A DNA stretch of 64,000 nucleotides from Flammeovirgaceae bacterium UBA976 (GCA_002292365.1 DBBU01000023.1:64174-128173), one strand, 5' to 3'. Shown: positions 8,862-18,428, counted from the first letter of the stretch. Notes: a model not told the origin generated them from the sequence alone. Made by a program: numbers and translations.

Positions 8862-9940
8862 AAGGCTTCTTTTACAGAAAAATAAATAGCAGACTGTCCA
8901 TTATTGGTAAAGCCCAAATCAAGACGAATATTTAAGGATTGCTCCTTCAAGGCCTGAAATCGTCCACCAATGCCATAATTAATTTTTAGATGCTCCACAT
9001 CGAGCTCTTTAATATGGCCAAAAACATCACCAATCCCAGTAAAAAGTACGCCCCCCAACCGCCAAAACAAATGTTGTCTAATTTCAATTTGGCCATAAAA
9101 AACATGTTGAGCTGTATATAAATTGGCATTATCAATACCTCGCAAATAATCCTTTCCTCCCAGTTTAGACAATTTATAAAACGGAATATTACCTTGATTA
9201 AATTGCGCTAAGAGTTGAAAGGCTAGAACATGTTGATTACTAAAAAATGTTTGATATTGACGATAATCGAAAAAGAAATGTTGATATTGATAATTGCTCC
9301 CTATTATTGACCCATACCATCGAGTACCTAATTGTATGAATTTCCCTTTACTGGGATAGAGGAGGTGGTCTCTATTATCAAAAGTCAATCCAATACCAGC
9401 TCCCGCGGAACGCCCTCCTCTTATGCCTTTCGGGTTCTCTTGATTAAGTATTCCGTTTTGTATCAGATCTTTTAAAACACTATTATCAAAATCAAATAAG
9501 GCACCTGCAAATAGGGTGGAAGTTATTCCTTTCATCACATAACCTTGGGTACTCATAAATTGACGTTTGTACAACTCCTTAATCTTGGCATTGTTTATGT
9601 TGCCTATCCCAAAAAAATAGTCAGGATAGTCAGAATACTTAATTTCGGCATTGAATCGCCCATTTTTTTGTGTAAAAAAGCTACCTTCAAGTCCTAAAAT
9701 CAATTGATTATTTAAGGTATAAGTCATTTTAGGACTGATTAAATTAGGAGTATAATGGTTAGGATTACTTTTATTTTTAAGGACCATGAGCGCAAAGGCA
9801 CCAAATGAAAGATTTGTTTCAGGCGAATAAGATATCGCTGGATAAATGCCGAGGTCGATATGATCTTGGAGAGAATCTATTTCCTGTCCCAGAATGAGTT
9901 TTGGAAAGAGTAATAAAAACCAAATCAAGCGGAGATGCAT
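8858..9940 (-). CDS. Omp85/BamA-type surface antigen (outer-membrane beta-barrel, no POTRA)
   Basis: A signal peptide (residues 1-18, cleavage near LILGQ) is followed by a ~340-residue barrel with alternating polar/hydrophobic strands. A GLTFDNRDHLLYPSKGKF segment, a GGKDYLRGIDN segment corresponding to the (V/I)RG(F/Y) loop motif, and a terminal phenylalanine (VKEAF) mark the bacterial surface antigen (D15) fold. It lacks the POTRA repeats of BamA or TamA, so it is a short Omp85-like or patatin-associated-type barrel. The transported substrate is unknown. It is monocistronic and convergent with the small helical gene. Confidence 0.82.
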   Translation of the reverse strand: MHLRLIWFLLLFPKLILGQEIDSLQDHIDLGIYPAISYSPETNLSFGAFALMVLKNKSNPNHYTPNLISPKMTYTLNNQLILGLEGSFFTQKNGRFNAEIKYSDYPDYFFGIGNINNAKIKELYKRQFMSTQGYVMKGITSTLFAGALFDFDNSVLKDLIQNGILNQENPKGIRGGRSAGAGIGLTFDNRDHLLYPSKGKFIQLGTRWYGSIIGSNYQYQHFFFDYRQYQTFFSNQHVLAFQLLAQFNQGNIPFYKLSKLGGKDYLRGIDNANLYTAQHVFYGQIEIRQHLFWRLGGVLFTGIGDVFGHIKELDVEHLKINYGIGGRFQALKEQSLNIRLDLGFTNNGQSAIYFSVKEAF

Positions 9941-10090
9941 TACTATGAAGATAAAATCATTCTACGGTGATTTTCTTTGAGATTCAAAGGTATTTATTTT
10001 AAGTGACTCAGATCAAATATTTTAGGCTAGCTTATTACCTGTCAATCTATTGAAAATAGGTTTTCTATGATGCTTTTAAGATGGCCTGCT

Positions 10091-10729
10091 TTATTTTTTT
10101 ATTTTAGTAGCAGGATTGCCAAAAACGGTTTCTTTTTTTGCCACATCTGCGATGACTACAGATCCAGCACCTATCCTAGCTCCGGCACCGATGGTGATGC
10201 CGGCTACGATTACAACTCCCGTACCAATAAAAGCTTTTTTCTCAATAATCACCCCCGCATTGACGATAGATCCTGCACCTATCTGAACAAAATCAGCTAT
10301 GACTACATCCTGCTCGATAATCACTCCTAAGTGGATGATACAATGTTGACTAATCACACTTCCAGATCCAATGATGCTCCCGGCATTAATGAAATTCCCA
10401 TGACCTATATCGGCTGATTTAGCCACAAGAGCATTATTGTGAATAGCATTTACAGGCATTATTTTTCTCGAATCAATAAGTACTTCAGTCAAATTAGTGC
10501 GTATTTTATAATCGTCAGATGCAACAAAAGCTTCGCATTTTTGACCAATCAACTTAGTGAATCCATGATCATCCATCAGTCCTAATACGGGTACATCATT
10601 GATGGTCTGTCCATGCGTTGATTTATCATCATCTAAAAACCCATAGACCGTTACCTCATTACTTTGAAATATTTCAAGGGCACTTTTCGCAATTCCTTTG
10701 GCGCCAAATATGATTACAGGTTTTTCCAT
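10091..10729 (-). CDS. NeuD/PglD-like sugar O-acyltransferase with left-handed beta-helix
   Basis: The N-terminal ~75 residues form a small Rossmann-like domain (KPVIIFGAKGIAKSALEIF, then YGFLDDDKSTHGQ) as in NeuD/PglD sugar acyltransferases. The rest is a hexapeptide-repeat left-handed beta-helix (INAGSIIGSGSVI, FVQIGAGSIVNAG, ITIGAGARIGAGSVV) ending in the GNPAxxI motif. Such enzymes acetylate amino or nonulosonic sugars of surface glycans using acetyl-CoA. Length 212 is typical. No other glycan genes are adjacent, so the acceptor sugar is unknown. It stands alone, with 150- and 174-base gaps on either side in which I see no gene. Confidence 0.88.
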   Translation of the reverse strand: MEKPVIIFGAKGIAKSALEIFQSNEVTVYGFLDDDKSTHGQTINDVPVLGLMDDHGFTKLIGQKCEAFVASDDYKIRTNLTEVLIDSRKIMPVNAIHNNALVAKSADIGHGNFINAGSIIGSGSVISQHCIIHLGVIIEQDVVIADFVQIGAGSIVNAGVIIEKKAFIGTGVVIVAGITIGAGARIGAGSVVIADVAKKETVFGNPATKIKK

Positions 10730-10903
10730 TTTTCTAAATTTATGTGCTCAAAGCTAATGACTACTTGACTCTAATGAAAGCGAGAAAATATTTGATGGTT
10801 ATACAGGGATAGTAAAAAAAATAAGGGGGCTTCTTTGAGATTATCTTTTGTTTATTGCAAGTGATGATCGGTCAGGGATATCCGCGATAAAAAAAAATTA
10901 AGG

Positions 10904-11731
10904 TTACCAATTTTTATATTTCAGCATGGCTGCAGCCATTTTTTTTTGTAATCTAGAAGCAACCAAACCTGCATGATGCGCGAAATCAACTGTACTGTCG
11001 GCATAAATAATGCTTCTGGCTGAATTGATAAGTAGGCCTGCAGAATCGTTCATGGCATATTTGCAAACCATGTCTAAGTCACCACCCTGCGCACCCACAC
11101 CTGGTATTAATAAAAAATGATCGGGGAGGATCTTCCTTATGTGGGTTAAGGTATCCACTCTGGTAGCGCCCACGACGTACATTAAGTTTTGATCAGAACC
11201 CCATTGAGAACTGATTTCTATTACTTTCTCATAAACTTTTTGTCCGCCACTGTTTTCGATTATTAATTCTTGAAAATTCAGCGCACCGACATTTGAGGTT
11301 GAAGCCAATAGGATGGCCCACTTATCCTTATGATTCAAAAAGGGAGTTACAGAATCTTGACCCATGTAGGGAGATAAGGTAATGGCGTCAAATGACATTT
11401 TTTTGAAAAAGGCCTCTGCATATTTATTAGAGGTATTGCCGATATCACCTCTTTTGGCATCAGCAATGGTAAATACTTCATGGGGGATATATTCTATCGT
11501 TTTTTTTAAGGCTTGCCAACCATAAATGCCCAAAGATTCATAAAATGCCACATTGGGCTTATAAGCAATCGCGTAGGGGAGGGTAGCATCAACAATGGCT
11601 TTATTGAATTCAAAAATGGGGTCTTCGGTTTCTAGAAGATGTTTGGGAATCTTCTCTATATCTGGGTCCAAACCGACACAAAGGAAAGATTTTTTGCTTT
11701 TAATGTGGTCAAATAGTTGTCTCTTCTTCAT
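10904..11731 (-). CDS. pyrF: Orotidine 5'-phosphate decarboxylase (type 2)
   Basis: Last step of UMP synthesis, decarboxylating OMP in the cytoplasm. The FLCVGLDPD opening and the catalytic FTIADAKRGDIGNTS (Asp-Lys-x-x-Asp tetrad) are clear, and LLIPGVGAQGGD is the phosphate-binding loop. At 275 residues it belongs to the longer 'subfamily 2' type. It sits 16 bases after lolA at the end of the leftward xerD-pyrD-ftsK-lolA-pyrF run, so two pyrimidine genes (pyrD, pyrF) share that unit. Confidence 0.95.
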   Translation of the reverse strand: MKKRQLFDHIKSKKSFLCVGLDPDIEKIPKHLLETEDPIFEFNKAIVDATLPYAIAYKPNVAFYESLGIYGWQALKKTIEYIPHEVFTIADAKRGDIGNTSNKYAEAFFKKMSFDAITLSPYMGQDSVTPFLNHKDKWAILLASTSNVGALNFQELIIENSGGQKVYEKVIEISSQWGSDQNLMYVVGATRVDTLTHIRKILPDHFLLIPGVGAQGGDLDMVCKYAMNDSAGLLINSARSIIYADSTVDFAHHAGLVASRLQKKMAAAMLKYKNW

Positions 11732-11747
11732 AGGCTAATAGTTAAAA

Positions 11748-12380
11748 TTATCTAAAATCTATAAGCTCTACCTCAGGATATTCTGTAAGATCAAAAGTGA
11801 AAAAATCATCAGTAAGATCTGACCGATCTATGAGTTTAGTAATGGTATAATTATATTGATTTCCTGACTCTTCAAAAATTCTAAAACTCTTTAGGTCATA
11901 TTCATTGGAAATAACCATCCGGATTTTATAAAAAGCTTCTACTCCCCTTTCAATAGGCTCTAAGTCAATTACCCAATTTCCTTGAGCATCTGGGATGTTC
12001 AATCCATATTTATATCCTTCTTGATAGAGATCCCAGATATTGGTCAAGGAGATATCTTGTTCATCTTTATCGTATGTACTGACGGTTACTTCCATAATTT
12101 CTTCACTGTAAGACCAAAGGTTTTGGCCATCATTGAAAATTATTTGTCCTGCAATTTCAAGTTTATACTTAGCTCCCTTGACATAAACGGTACCTGAAAT
12201 AAATTCATCGATGGCGGACACTTCATTAATGAAATTTTGCTGAAAAGTAGACATGAAGGCTGATTTAGATTTATATTTCTTACTCATACTTTCAAGTATT
12301 AATTCTGCCTCGGGATCAAATTGGGCAGAGCTATTGAATGTCACTATAAAAGCAATCAATCCTAAACTTAGTTTTTTCAT
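11748..12380 (-). CDS. lolA: Outer-membrane lipoprotein carrier protein LolA-like
   Basis: Periplasmic chaperone ferrying lipoproteins from the inner-membrane Lol exporter to the outer membrane. Residues 1-19 are a signal peptide ending in SSAQ. The mature part starts with an amphipathic helix region (ILESMSKKYKSKSAFMSTFQQNF) as in LolA, followed by the beta-rich half-barrel (GTVYVKGAKYKLEI, FNDGQNLWSYSEE). Length 210 fits. It lies 32 bases after ftsK and 16 before pyrF; the ftsK-lolA pairing recurs in Bacteroidota (family knowledge). Confidence 0.88.
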   Translation of the reverse strand: MKKLSLGLIAFIVTFNSSAQFDPEAELILESMSKKYKSKSAFMSTFQQNFINEVSAIDEFISGTVYVKGAKYKLEIAGQIIFNDGQNLWSYSEEIMEVTVSTYDKDEQDISLTNIWDLYQEGYKYGLNIPDAQGNWVIDLEPIERGVEAFYKIRMVISNEYDLKSFRIFEESGNQYNYTITKLIDRSDLTDDFFTFDLTEYPEVELIDFR

Positions 12381-12412
12381 ATTCTCAGTACTTAGTTTTG
12401 CTAATAAATTTA

Positions 12413-14905
12413 TTACTTATTTAACTCAGTTAATTTTTGTTCTAAACTATATTCATCGCTGATCAATACTTCTCGGGCTTTGCTTCCTTCAAAAGGCCCC
12501 ACAATTCCGGTGGCTTCCAATTGGTCAATGATGCGACCCGCTCGGTTATATCCTAACTTCATTTTTCTCTGGATCAGAGAGGTACTTCCTTGCTGGTGTG
12601 ACACAACAAGTCTCGCGGCATCATCAAACATGACATCTTTATCGGAAAGATCAATAGCACCACTTGAGCTGTTTTCTTCTCCTAGATATTCAGGGAGCAT
12701 ATAGGCTGAGCTATATCCCTGTTGCTCACCTATAAAATCACATATATTTTCAACTTCAGGCGTATCTAAGAAGGCACATTGTAAACGAATCATGTCGGAT
12801 CCCAAAGAGAGTAGCATATCACCCATACCGACAAGTTGCTCTGCACCACCCGTATCTAATATAGTTCTGGAATCAATTTTTGATGTTACCCTGAATGAAA
12901 GTCTTGCGGGAAAATTGGCTTTAATAATTCCAGTAATCACGTTTACAGAGGGTCTCTGAGTGGCTACAATAAGATGAATACCAATGGCTCTGGCCAACTG
13001 AGCCAGTCTTGCGATCGGCATTTCTACTTCTTTTCCTGCGGTCATCATAAGGTCTGCAAGCTCATCGATGACCAAAACGATGTAGGGCAAATATTTATGT
13101 CCTTTTTTTGGGTTGAGTCGTCGATTGATAAACTTTTTATTGTATTCCTTAAGATTTCGGCAACCGGCATCTTTCAGTAAATCATATCGAGCGTCCATTT
13201 CAATACATAAAGAATTGAGGGTATTGACTACCTTGGTTGTATCGGTGATAATGGCTTCATCCGTTTCTGGTAATTTTGCTAAAAAATGCTTTTCAATTTT
13301 ATTGAACAAGGTCAATTCTACTTTTTTAGGATCTACCAAGACAAACTTCAGTTGAGAAGGATGCTTTTTGTAAATGAGCGAGGCCAATATGATATTTAAT
13401 CCCACTGATTTTCCTTGGCCTGTTGCACCGGCCATAAGCAAGTGGGGCATTTTGGATAGATCTGTAACAAAGACTTCATTTGAGATGGTTTTACCCAATA
13501 CAATGGGTAATTCATAATTGGACTTCAAGAATTTTTCTGTAGTAATAACCGATTTGGCACTGACCATTTCGCGATTTTTATTGGGTACTTCAATACCAAT
13601 GGTTCCTTTTCCCGGGATCGGTGCAATAATGCGTATGCCTAAAGCGGAGAGACTGAGGGCAATATCGTCTTCAAGGTTTTTTATTTTAGAGATTTTGACG
13701 CCTGCCTCTGGAACAATTTCATAGAGGGTCACGGTAGGTCCTATGGTCGCTTTTATACTTGAAATGGCTATTTTAAAATTGATGAGTGTGCTGAGGATAT
13801 TGTCTTTATTAGATTCTAATTCTTCCTTGCTAACCTTTACGTCTTTTACTGGATATTCTGTCAATAAATCAATCGCAGGATATTGATATCTTGGTAAATC
13901 TAAGGTAGGATCATAGTTTTCAGATTGATCAGCTACTTTCTCTTCTATCAGTGTTGCGTTCACCTCTAGTGCTAAGGACTCTGGTTTGACTGCTTCAATT
14001 TCAGTTTTTTCTGGTTCAACGATAAGATCAAGAGCCGTCGTATTCAGAGGTTCGTTTTTAGGTTGATCGTTAACGCTTAATTCTATTTCATTGGCTGCAT
14101 TAGAAATTATTTTTTCAATTACTTCTACTTCCCCTTCAGGGCCATTTCTAGCTTCTATTTCGTCTTCGAGTGCTACTTCTTCTTTCACTTTAGCAATGAC
14201 AGATTTCATATCTTCATCCGTTTTTACTTCCGTATTTTCTTCTTTTTTCAAAGCTTTTGTGAACGAAAGCCAAAATGTTTTTAAGCCACCATTCCAACTT
14301 GATAACGTACGAAGATGGGTAATGTTGAAGAAATAGACATTAAAAATTACTAATAACAATAAAATCAGGAATCCAGAGCCCCAACCTAGCAGACTGTTTA
14401 TGAGCCAAGCCAATTCATAGCCAATCCCACCGCAAAGGAAGCCTAATACTCCAGGGTCACTGAGATTCAAAACGATGTAACCGGAGAGAAGGGTGAACCA
14501 AATTAAATAGAAGACTGTAAAAATGAAAGATTTTTGAATTTTGAATATTTCATGATACCCCAAAACAGTCACGCTTAAATTGAAGAGAAAAAAGGGAACA
14601 AGAAATGCCCCTAAGCCAAACCAGTTGAAAATAAAATAATGGGCTGCCAATGCCCCCATTACTCCAAATAAATTGGCTACGTCTTCTCCGGAGTCTTTTA
14701 TTTTGGTATCTAAAAAAGCGGATACCACACTTTGATCAGCGGGTCCATGGCTGAGATATGACAAGAAGGCCAACAATAAAAACATCCCAGTAAACAAGAG
14801 GGTAATGCCCAAAATAATTTTAACCTTTTTATCTGAAAAAAATGAAATTTTCAGTTTGAAGGAATTCTTCTCTTTGGATTTAGACTTAAAGCTATTACTA
14901 CGCAT
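12413..14905 (-). CDS. ftsK: DNA translocase FtsK/SpoIIIE family
   Basis: Division-septum ATPase that pumps DNA and activates Xer recombination at dif. Hydrophobic helices between about 29 and 194 form the four-to-five-span membrane anchor. A charged Glu/Lys-rich linker follows (about 215-335). The motor domain carries Walker A GATGQGKS (493-500) and Walker B VLVIDELADLM, with the ATQRPSVNVITG motif after it. The C-terminal winged-helix gamma domain (VVSHQQGSTSLIQRKMKLGYNRA) reads DNA polarity signals. Length 830 is normal for the phylum. Its Xer partner gene is two genes upstream in the same direction. Confidence 0.97.
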   Translation of the reverse strand: MRSNSFKSKSKEKNSFKLKISFFSDKKVKIILGITLLFTGMFLLLAFLSYLSHGPADQSVVSAFLDTKIKDSGEDVANLFGVMGALAAHYFIFNWFGLGAFLVPFFLFNLSVTVLGYHEIFKIQKSFIFTVFYLIWFTLLSGYIVLNLSDPGVLGFLCGGIGYELAWLINSLLGWGSGFLILLLLVIFNVYFFNITHLRTLSSWNGGLKTFWLSFTKALKKEENTEVKTDEDMKSVIAKVKEEVALEDEIEARNGPEGEVEVIEKIISNAANEIELSVNDQPKNEPLNTTALDLIVEPEKTEIEAVKPESLALEVNATLIEEKVADQSENYDPTLDLPRYQYPAIDLLTEYPVKDVKVSKEELESNKDNILSTLINFKIAISSIKATIGPTVTLYEIVPEAGVKISKIKNLEDDIALSLSALGIRIIAPIPGKGTIGIEVPNKNREMVSAKSVITTEKFLKSNYELPIVLGKTISNEVFVTDLSKMPHLLMAGATGQGKSVGLNIILASLIYKKHPSQLKFVLVDPKKVELTLFNKIEKHFLAKLPETDEAIITDTTKVVNTLNSLCIEMDARYDLLKDAGCRNLKEYNKKFINRRLNPKKGHKYLPYIVLVIDELADLMMTAGKEVEMPIARLAQLARAIGIHLIVATQRPSVNVITGIIKANFPARLSFRVTSKIDSRTILDTGGAEQLVGMGDMLLSLGSDMIRLQCAFLDTPEVENICDFIGEQQGYSSAYMLPEYLGEENSSSGAIDLSDKDVMFDDAARLVVSHQQGSTSLIQRKMKLGYNRAGRIIDQLEATGIVGPFEGSKAREVLISDEYSLEQKLTELNK

Positions 14906-14934
14906 AGATCAATTCAGAAACAAAAATAAGGGAT

Positions 14935-15972
14935 TTAGTTGTTATGCCCTATTGTGGTCAGTGCTTCATTTATTTTTTTAATCAAGGTGGGACCTTTAAA
15001 TATAAATCCAGAATAAATCTGAATCAGATTTGCTCCGGCATCTATCTTTTCTAATGCCTTGCTCATATTTCCCACACCCCCAACTCCAATGATAGGTATT
15101 TTTTTATTTTTTGATCGTAGGAATTTAATTACTTCAGTGGATCGATCAGCTAAGGGTAAGCCACTTAATCCACCGGCGCCCATGTTTTTGATCACTTCTG
15201 GATTTTCCTTCAAAGGTTCTCTTGACAGGGTGGTATTGGTCGCAATAAGACCATCCAATTGGGTTTCATCACAAATGGTTAAAATATCTATGAGCTGATC
15301 ATGATTTAAATCTGGTGCTATTTTAAGGAGTAATGGTTTAGGTATTTTCTTTAATTTATTTCTCTCTTGTACAGATTTTATAAGCGCAGTTAATGGTTTT
15401 TTATCTTGTAATTCACGCAAATTAGGTGTGTTGGGAGAACTTACGTTGATGACAAAATAGTCAACATAGTCAAATAAGGCATCAAAGCAGGCGATGTAAT
15501 CTGCGGAGGCTTTCTCGTTGGGCGTATTTTTGTTCTTCCCAATATTACCTCCTACGATCAAATTTTTTGGCCGATTTTTTAATTGTTCAACCACGGACTT
15601 TACGCCTTTATTATTAAAACCCATTCGATTAATGATAGCCTGATCCGCAATGAGTCTAAATAATCTTGGCTTTGGATTCCCTGCTTGGGGTAGAGGCGTT
15701 ACGGTTCCAATTTCGATGAAGCCAAATCCAAAACAAGATAATTCATGTAAATAATCGGCATTTTTATCAAATCCAGCAGCCAAACCCACAGGATTTGGGA
15801 ATGTAATTCCCCATAATGTTTGCTCAATTTTTTTTGAGCTTATTGTGAAGAGATTTCTGATAATATTTTTGACGCCTGGAATACTGAAGCCTATTTGAAG
15901 CAAGTACATTGTTAATGAATGTGCTTTTTCAGCAGATAGAAGGAATAAGACTTTTTTGAGGAGTGCGTACAT
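14935..15972 (-). CDS. pyrD: Dihydroorotate dehydrogenase (quinone), class 2
   Basis: Oxidises dihydroorotate to orotate with FMN, passing electrons to the quinone pool at the membrane. The N-terminal helical extension (residues 1-45) and the GLAAGFDKNADYLHEL segment identify class 2. The catalytic serine lies in VINVSSPNTPNLRELQ, the class 2 signature, and FMN phosphate is held by GVGGVGNMSKALEKIDAGA. Its ATG overlaps the xerD stop by one base, and ftsK follows after 29 bases. Length 345 is standard. Confidence 0.96.
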   Translation of the reverse strand: MYALLKKVLFLLSAEKAHSLTMYLLQIGFSIPGVKNIIRNLFTISSKKIEQTLWGITFPNPVGLAAGFDKNADYLHELSCFGFGFIEIGTVTPLPQAGNPKPRLFRLIADQAIINRMGFNNKGVKSVVEQLKNRPKNLIVGGNIGKNKNTPNEKASADYIACFDALFDYVDYFVINVSSPNTPNLRELQDKKPLTALIKSVQERNKLKKIPKPLLLKIAPDLNHDQLIDILTICDETQLDGLIATNTTLSREPLKENPEVIKNMGAGGLSGLPLADRSTEVIKFLRSKNKKIPIIGVGGVGNMSKALEKIDAGANLIQIYSGFIFKGPTLIKKINEALTTIGHNN

Positions 15973-16871
15973 TAACTTCTGGGATGAAATTCTTTTATCA
16001 TTTGTTTTAAATAATCACGATCCAAATGTGTGTAAATTTCGGTAGTAGTAATAGATTCATGTCCTAACATTTCTTGAACCGCTCTTAGGTCGGCACCGCC
16101 TTCTATGAGATGTGTAGCAAAGGAATGGCGAAAAGTATGCGGACTGATGTTTTTGCGAATCCCGGCGCGCAGGGCCAAATTTTTAATAAGGGTAAAAATA
16201 CTCACTCTTGATATTCTACTACCCAACTTATTTAAAAACAAGTAGTCCTCATGGCCAGGTTTTATGTGCACATGATTACGAACCTCATACTGATAGGATT
16301 TGATAAATTTCAAGGCACTTTTTCCTATGGGAGTTAAACGCTCTTTATTACCCTTCCCCAAAATACGAAGAAACCCAATGTCATCATAAATATTACTAAT
16401 TTTTAAGTTGACTAATTCGGAAACTCGTAATCCAGCACTGTAAAGAGTTTCAGCCATGGCACGGTCTCGGGGTCCGCTGGCTTTACTCATATCAATGGCC
16501 TCAAATAATAGATCAATCTCATGAATACTTAAGGTGTCTGGAAGTTTTCTGCCTAATCTTGGAAGTTCGAGTAATTCTGAAGGATCGGTTGATATAAATT
16601 TTTCATAAGAAAGGTATTTGTAAAATCCTTTGATGCCTGAAACTATTCTTGCTTGTGAGTAGGGAGAAAGACCTAATTCATGGATAAATTTAATGAAATC
16701 TAATAAATCAATGGGCTTGACTTGCAATGGATCATGAATTTTTTTACTCATATCCAAAAACTCCATTAATTTTGTAACGTCTCTCGTGTAGGCATCAATA
16801 GAATTTGTTGCTAAAGCTCTTTCTAGCTTTAGGTAATTCTTGAACTGTGTGATATGGAGATTCCAACTCAT
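15972..16871 (-). CDS. xerD: Site-specific tyrosine recombinase XerD
   Basis: Resolves chromosome dimers at dif together with a partner Xer protein and FtsK. All catalytic residues are visible: R149 (SAGLRVSEL), K173 (GKGNKER), H245 and R248 (HTFRHSFATHL), H271 (LGHESITTT) and nucleophile Y280 (EIYTHL). The N-terminal SAM-like DNA-binding domain covers 1-110. Length 299 and lack of nearby integration features argue for a housekeeping Xer, not an element integrase. XerC versus XerD naming is uncertain without comparison. First gene of the run containing ftsK. Confidence 0.93.
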   Translation of the reverse strand: MSWNLHITQFKNYLKLERALATNSIDAYTRDVTKLMEFLDMSKKIHDPLQVKPIDLLDFIKFIHELGLSPYSQARIVSGIKGFYKYLSYEKFISTDPSELLELPRLGRKLPDTLSIHEIDLLFEAIDMSKASGPRDRAMAETLYSAGLRVSELVNLKISNIYDDIGFLRILGKGNKERLTPIGKSALKFIKSYQYEVRNHVHIKPGHEDYLFLNKLGSRISRVSIFTLIKNLALRAGIRKNISPHTFRHSFATHLIEGGADLRAVQEMLGHESITTTEIYTHLDRDYLKQMIKEFHPRS

Positions 16872-16878
16872 TAGAAAG

Positions 16879-16886
16879 CAAAAGTA
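16879..16886 (-). promoter_or_regulatory. Putative -7 element for the xerD operon
   Basis: Read on the minus strand this is TACTTTTG, matching TAnnTTTG, and it lies 7 bases before the xerD ATG. No TTG is found at the ideal upstream spacing, so confidence is limited. Confidence 0.35.
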
Positions 16887-16894
16887 ATCAGGAC

Positions 16895-17314
16895 ATGCAA
16901 ATAGCTATCATTAACGGACCAAATTTAAATTTACTAGGCAAAAGAGAAACAGACATTTATGGCCATGAAGATTTTGATACTTTCTTTACCCAACTCAAAT
17001 CCAAATATGATCAGGTAGATTTGAGCTATTATCAGTCAAATGCGGAGGGTAAAATTGTTTCTAAAATTCAAGAATTAGGATTTGAGGTAGATGGAATCAT
17101 AATTAATCCTGCGGCCTATTCTCATACTTCTATTGCCATAAGAGATGCGATATCCTCTATCAAAGCACCCGTAATGGAAGTACACATATCTAATGTTTAC
17201 GCCCGTGAAGCTTTCAGGAATCACAGTCATGTCAGTGCCGTCGCGGTTGGAGTCATTAGCGGTTTAGGACTCAAAGGATATACATTGGCACTGGACTATT
17301 TCTGCCATCAATGA
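16895..17314 (+). CDS. aroQ: 3-dehydroquinate dehydratase, type II
   Basis: Third step of the shikimate pathway in the cytoplasm. The family opening IAIINGPNLNLLGKRETDIYG contains the active-site loop with its arginine and tyrosine. NPAAYSHTSIAIRDAI carries the catalytic-site residues, and EVHISNVYAREAFRNHS contains the catalytic histidine region. Length 139 is typical of the small dodecameric type II enzyme. Divergent from xerD by 23 bases. Its stop overlaps the start of the next gene (ATGA). Confidence 0.96.
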   Translation: MQIAIINGPNLNLLGKRETDIYGHEDFDTFFTQLKSKYDQVDLSYYQSNAEGKIVSKIQELGFEVDGIIINPAAYSHTSIAIRDAISSIKAPVMEVHISNVYAREAFRNHSHVSAVAVGVISGLGLKGYTLALDYFCHQ

Positions 17315-18363
17315 AGCAGACTTCATTTTATCCTGGACCTTCCACGATTCATCCGAGTATTCCGAGTTTGGTGAAGGATGCTTACGATAAAGGCATTTTG
17401 TCTGTCAATCACAGGAGTTCTGATTTTATGGAATTGTCATTTGCTTCCAAATCACAATTGAGATCCCAGTTGAATGTGCCAGATGACTATGATATTATTT
17501 TTATTTCCTCCGCTACCGAAGCCTGGGAAATATTACCCCAATCCCTCACGAGTAAGACCAGTCAACATTTTTTTAATGGTGCATTTGGATTGAAATGGGC
17601 CTATATGACCAAAAATTTGGGTGTTGAAGTCATCAAATCTCCTTTTGATGTTAATGAATATTTGCCTGTCGATCAAATCAATTCCTTAGCCGATTGGCTT
17701 TGTGTCACAGCTTGTGAGACCTCTAATGGGACTATGGTAGATCTGAATGTTTTGCAGGAACTGTTTTCACGACGTTTGCCTCATCAGTTGATTGCGGTAG
17801 ATGCGACCTCCGCATTAGGAGGGGTCATTTTGAATTTTCAATTAGCAGATTATTGGTTTGCCTCTTGCCAAAAATGCTTGGGACTGCCTGCAGGACTGGG
17901 CTTATTGATAGTTTCTCCTGCAGCCATTGAGCGCGGGCGTCTATTGGGAGAACGGTCACATTACAATAGCTTTTTAAATCTGGTTGAGCATGCCCGAAAG
18001 GAGCAAACTCATTATACTCCAAACGTACTGAATATTTATTTACTTTGGAGAACGCTGGCTGCAGGACCCCCTATAGTAGTTACTGATAGACGATTACGAG
18101 ATCGAATAGTTGACTTGAATTCAATCATTGAGTCCAATGGAACTTTGGATTGGTTGGTTTCTAATGCTTCTTTGAGATCTCCTACGGTGATCACTTTAAA
18201 AACCTCAGATCCAATGGAATTAAAGGAAAGGGCATTATCCCAAAAGATGATCTTGGGTAATGGCTACGGAGCGTGGAAAGAGAATACGGTGAGAATAGCA
18301 AATTTCCCTGCAATGGGAGACATTCAGTTCCAGATATTTATGGAGTGGATGTCCAATTTATAA
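17311..18363 (+). CDS. Class V aminotransferase, SerC (phosphoserine aminotransferase)-like
   Basis: PLP enzyme with the class V fold. FYPGPSTIHP opens the protein, SSATEAWEI is the cofactor phosphate region, VDATSALGG contains the PLP-nitrogen aspartate (D164), and the Schiff-base lysine is K188 in SCQKCLGLPAGLG. The pattern is closest to SerC-type proteins, but the sequence diverges from canonical SerC around the substrate loop, so substrate is not settled; other class V amino-acid transaminases are possible. Translationally coupled to aroQ by a 4-base overlap. Length 350 fits SerC. No serA is nearby. Confidence 0.75.
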   Translation: MKQTSFYPGPSTIHPSIPSLVKDAYDKGILSVNHRSSDFMELSFASKSQLRSQLNVPDDYDIIFISSATEAWEILPQSLTSKTSQHFFNGAFGLKWAYMTKNLGVEVIKSPFDVNEYLPVDQINSLADWLCVTACETSNGTMVDLNVLQELFSRRLPHQLIAVDATSALGGVILNFQLADYWFASCQKCLGLPAGLGLLIVSPAAIERGRLLGERSHYNSFLNLVEHARKEQTHYTPNVLNIYLLWRTLAAGPPIVVTDRRLRDRIVDLNSIIESNGTLDWLVSNASLRSPTVITLKTSDPMELKERALSQKMILGNGYGAWKENTVRIANFPAMGDIQFQIFMEWMSNL

Positions 18364-18428
18364 GGGGTAGTCATGTCTTTGGGTAAGAAGATTATGTCCC
18401 AATTTACTATTAAATGAGCGTTTTAATT

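Noticed and set aside
10067..10330. Plus-strand frame of 87 codons opposite the NeuD-like gene
   Set aside because: It is a shadow of the hexapeptide-repeat gene on the other strand; its composition is repetitive and unlike a protein.
15972..16871. Tyrosine recombinase as an integrase of a mobile element
   Set aside because: Housekeeping neighbours (pyrD, ftsK), no att-like repeats, no cargo genes and typical Xer length and residues argue for XerD.
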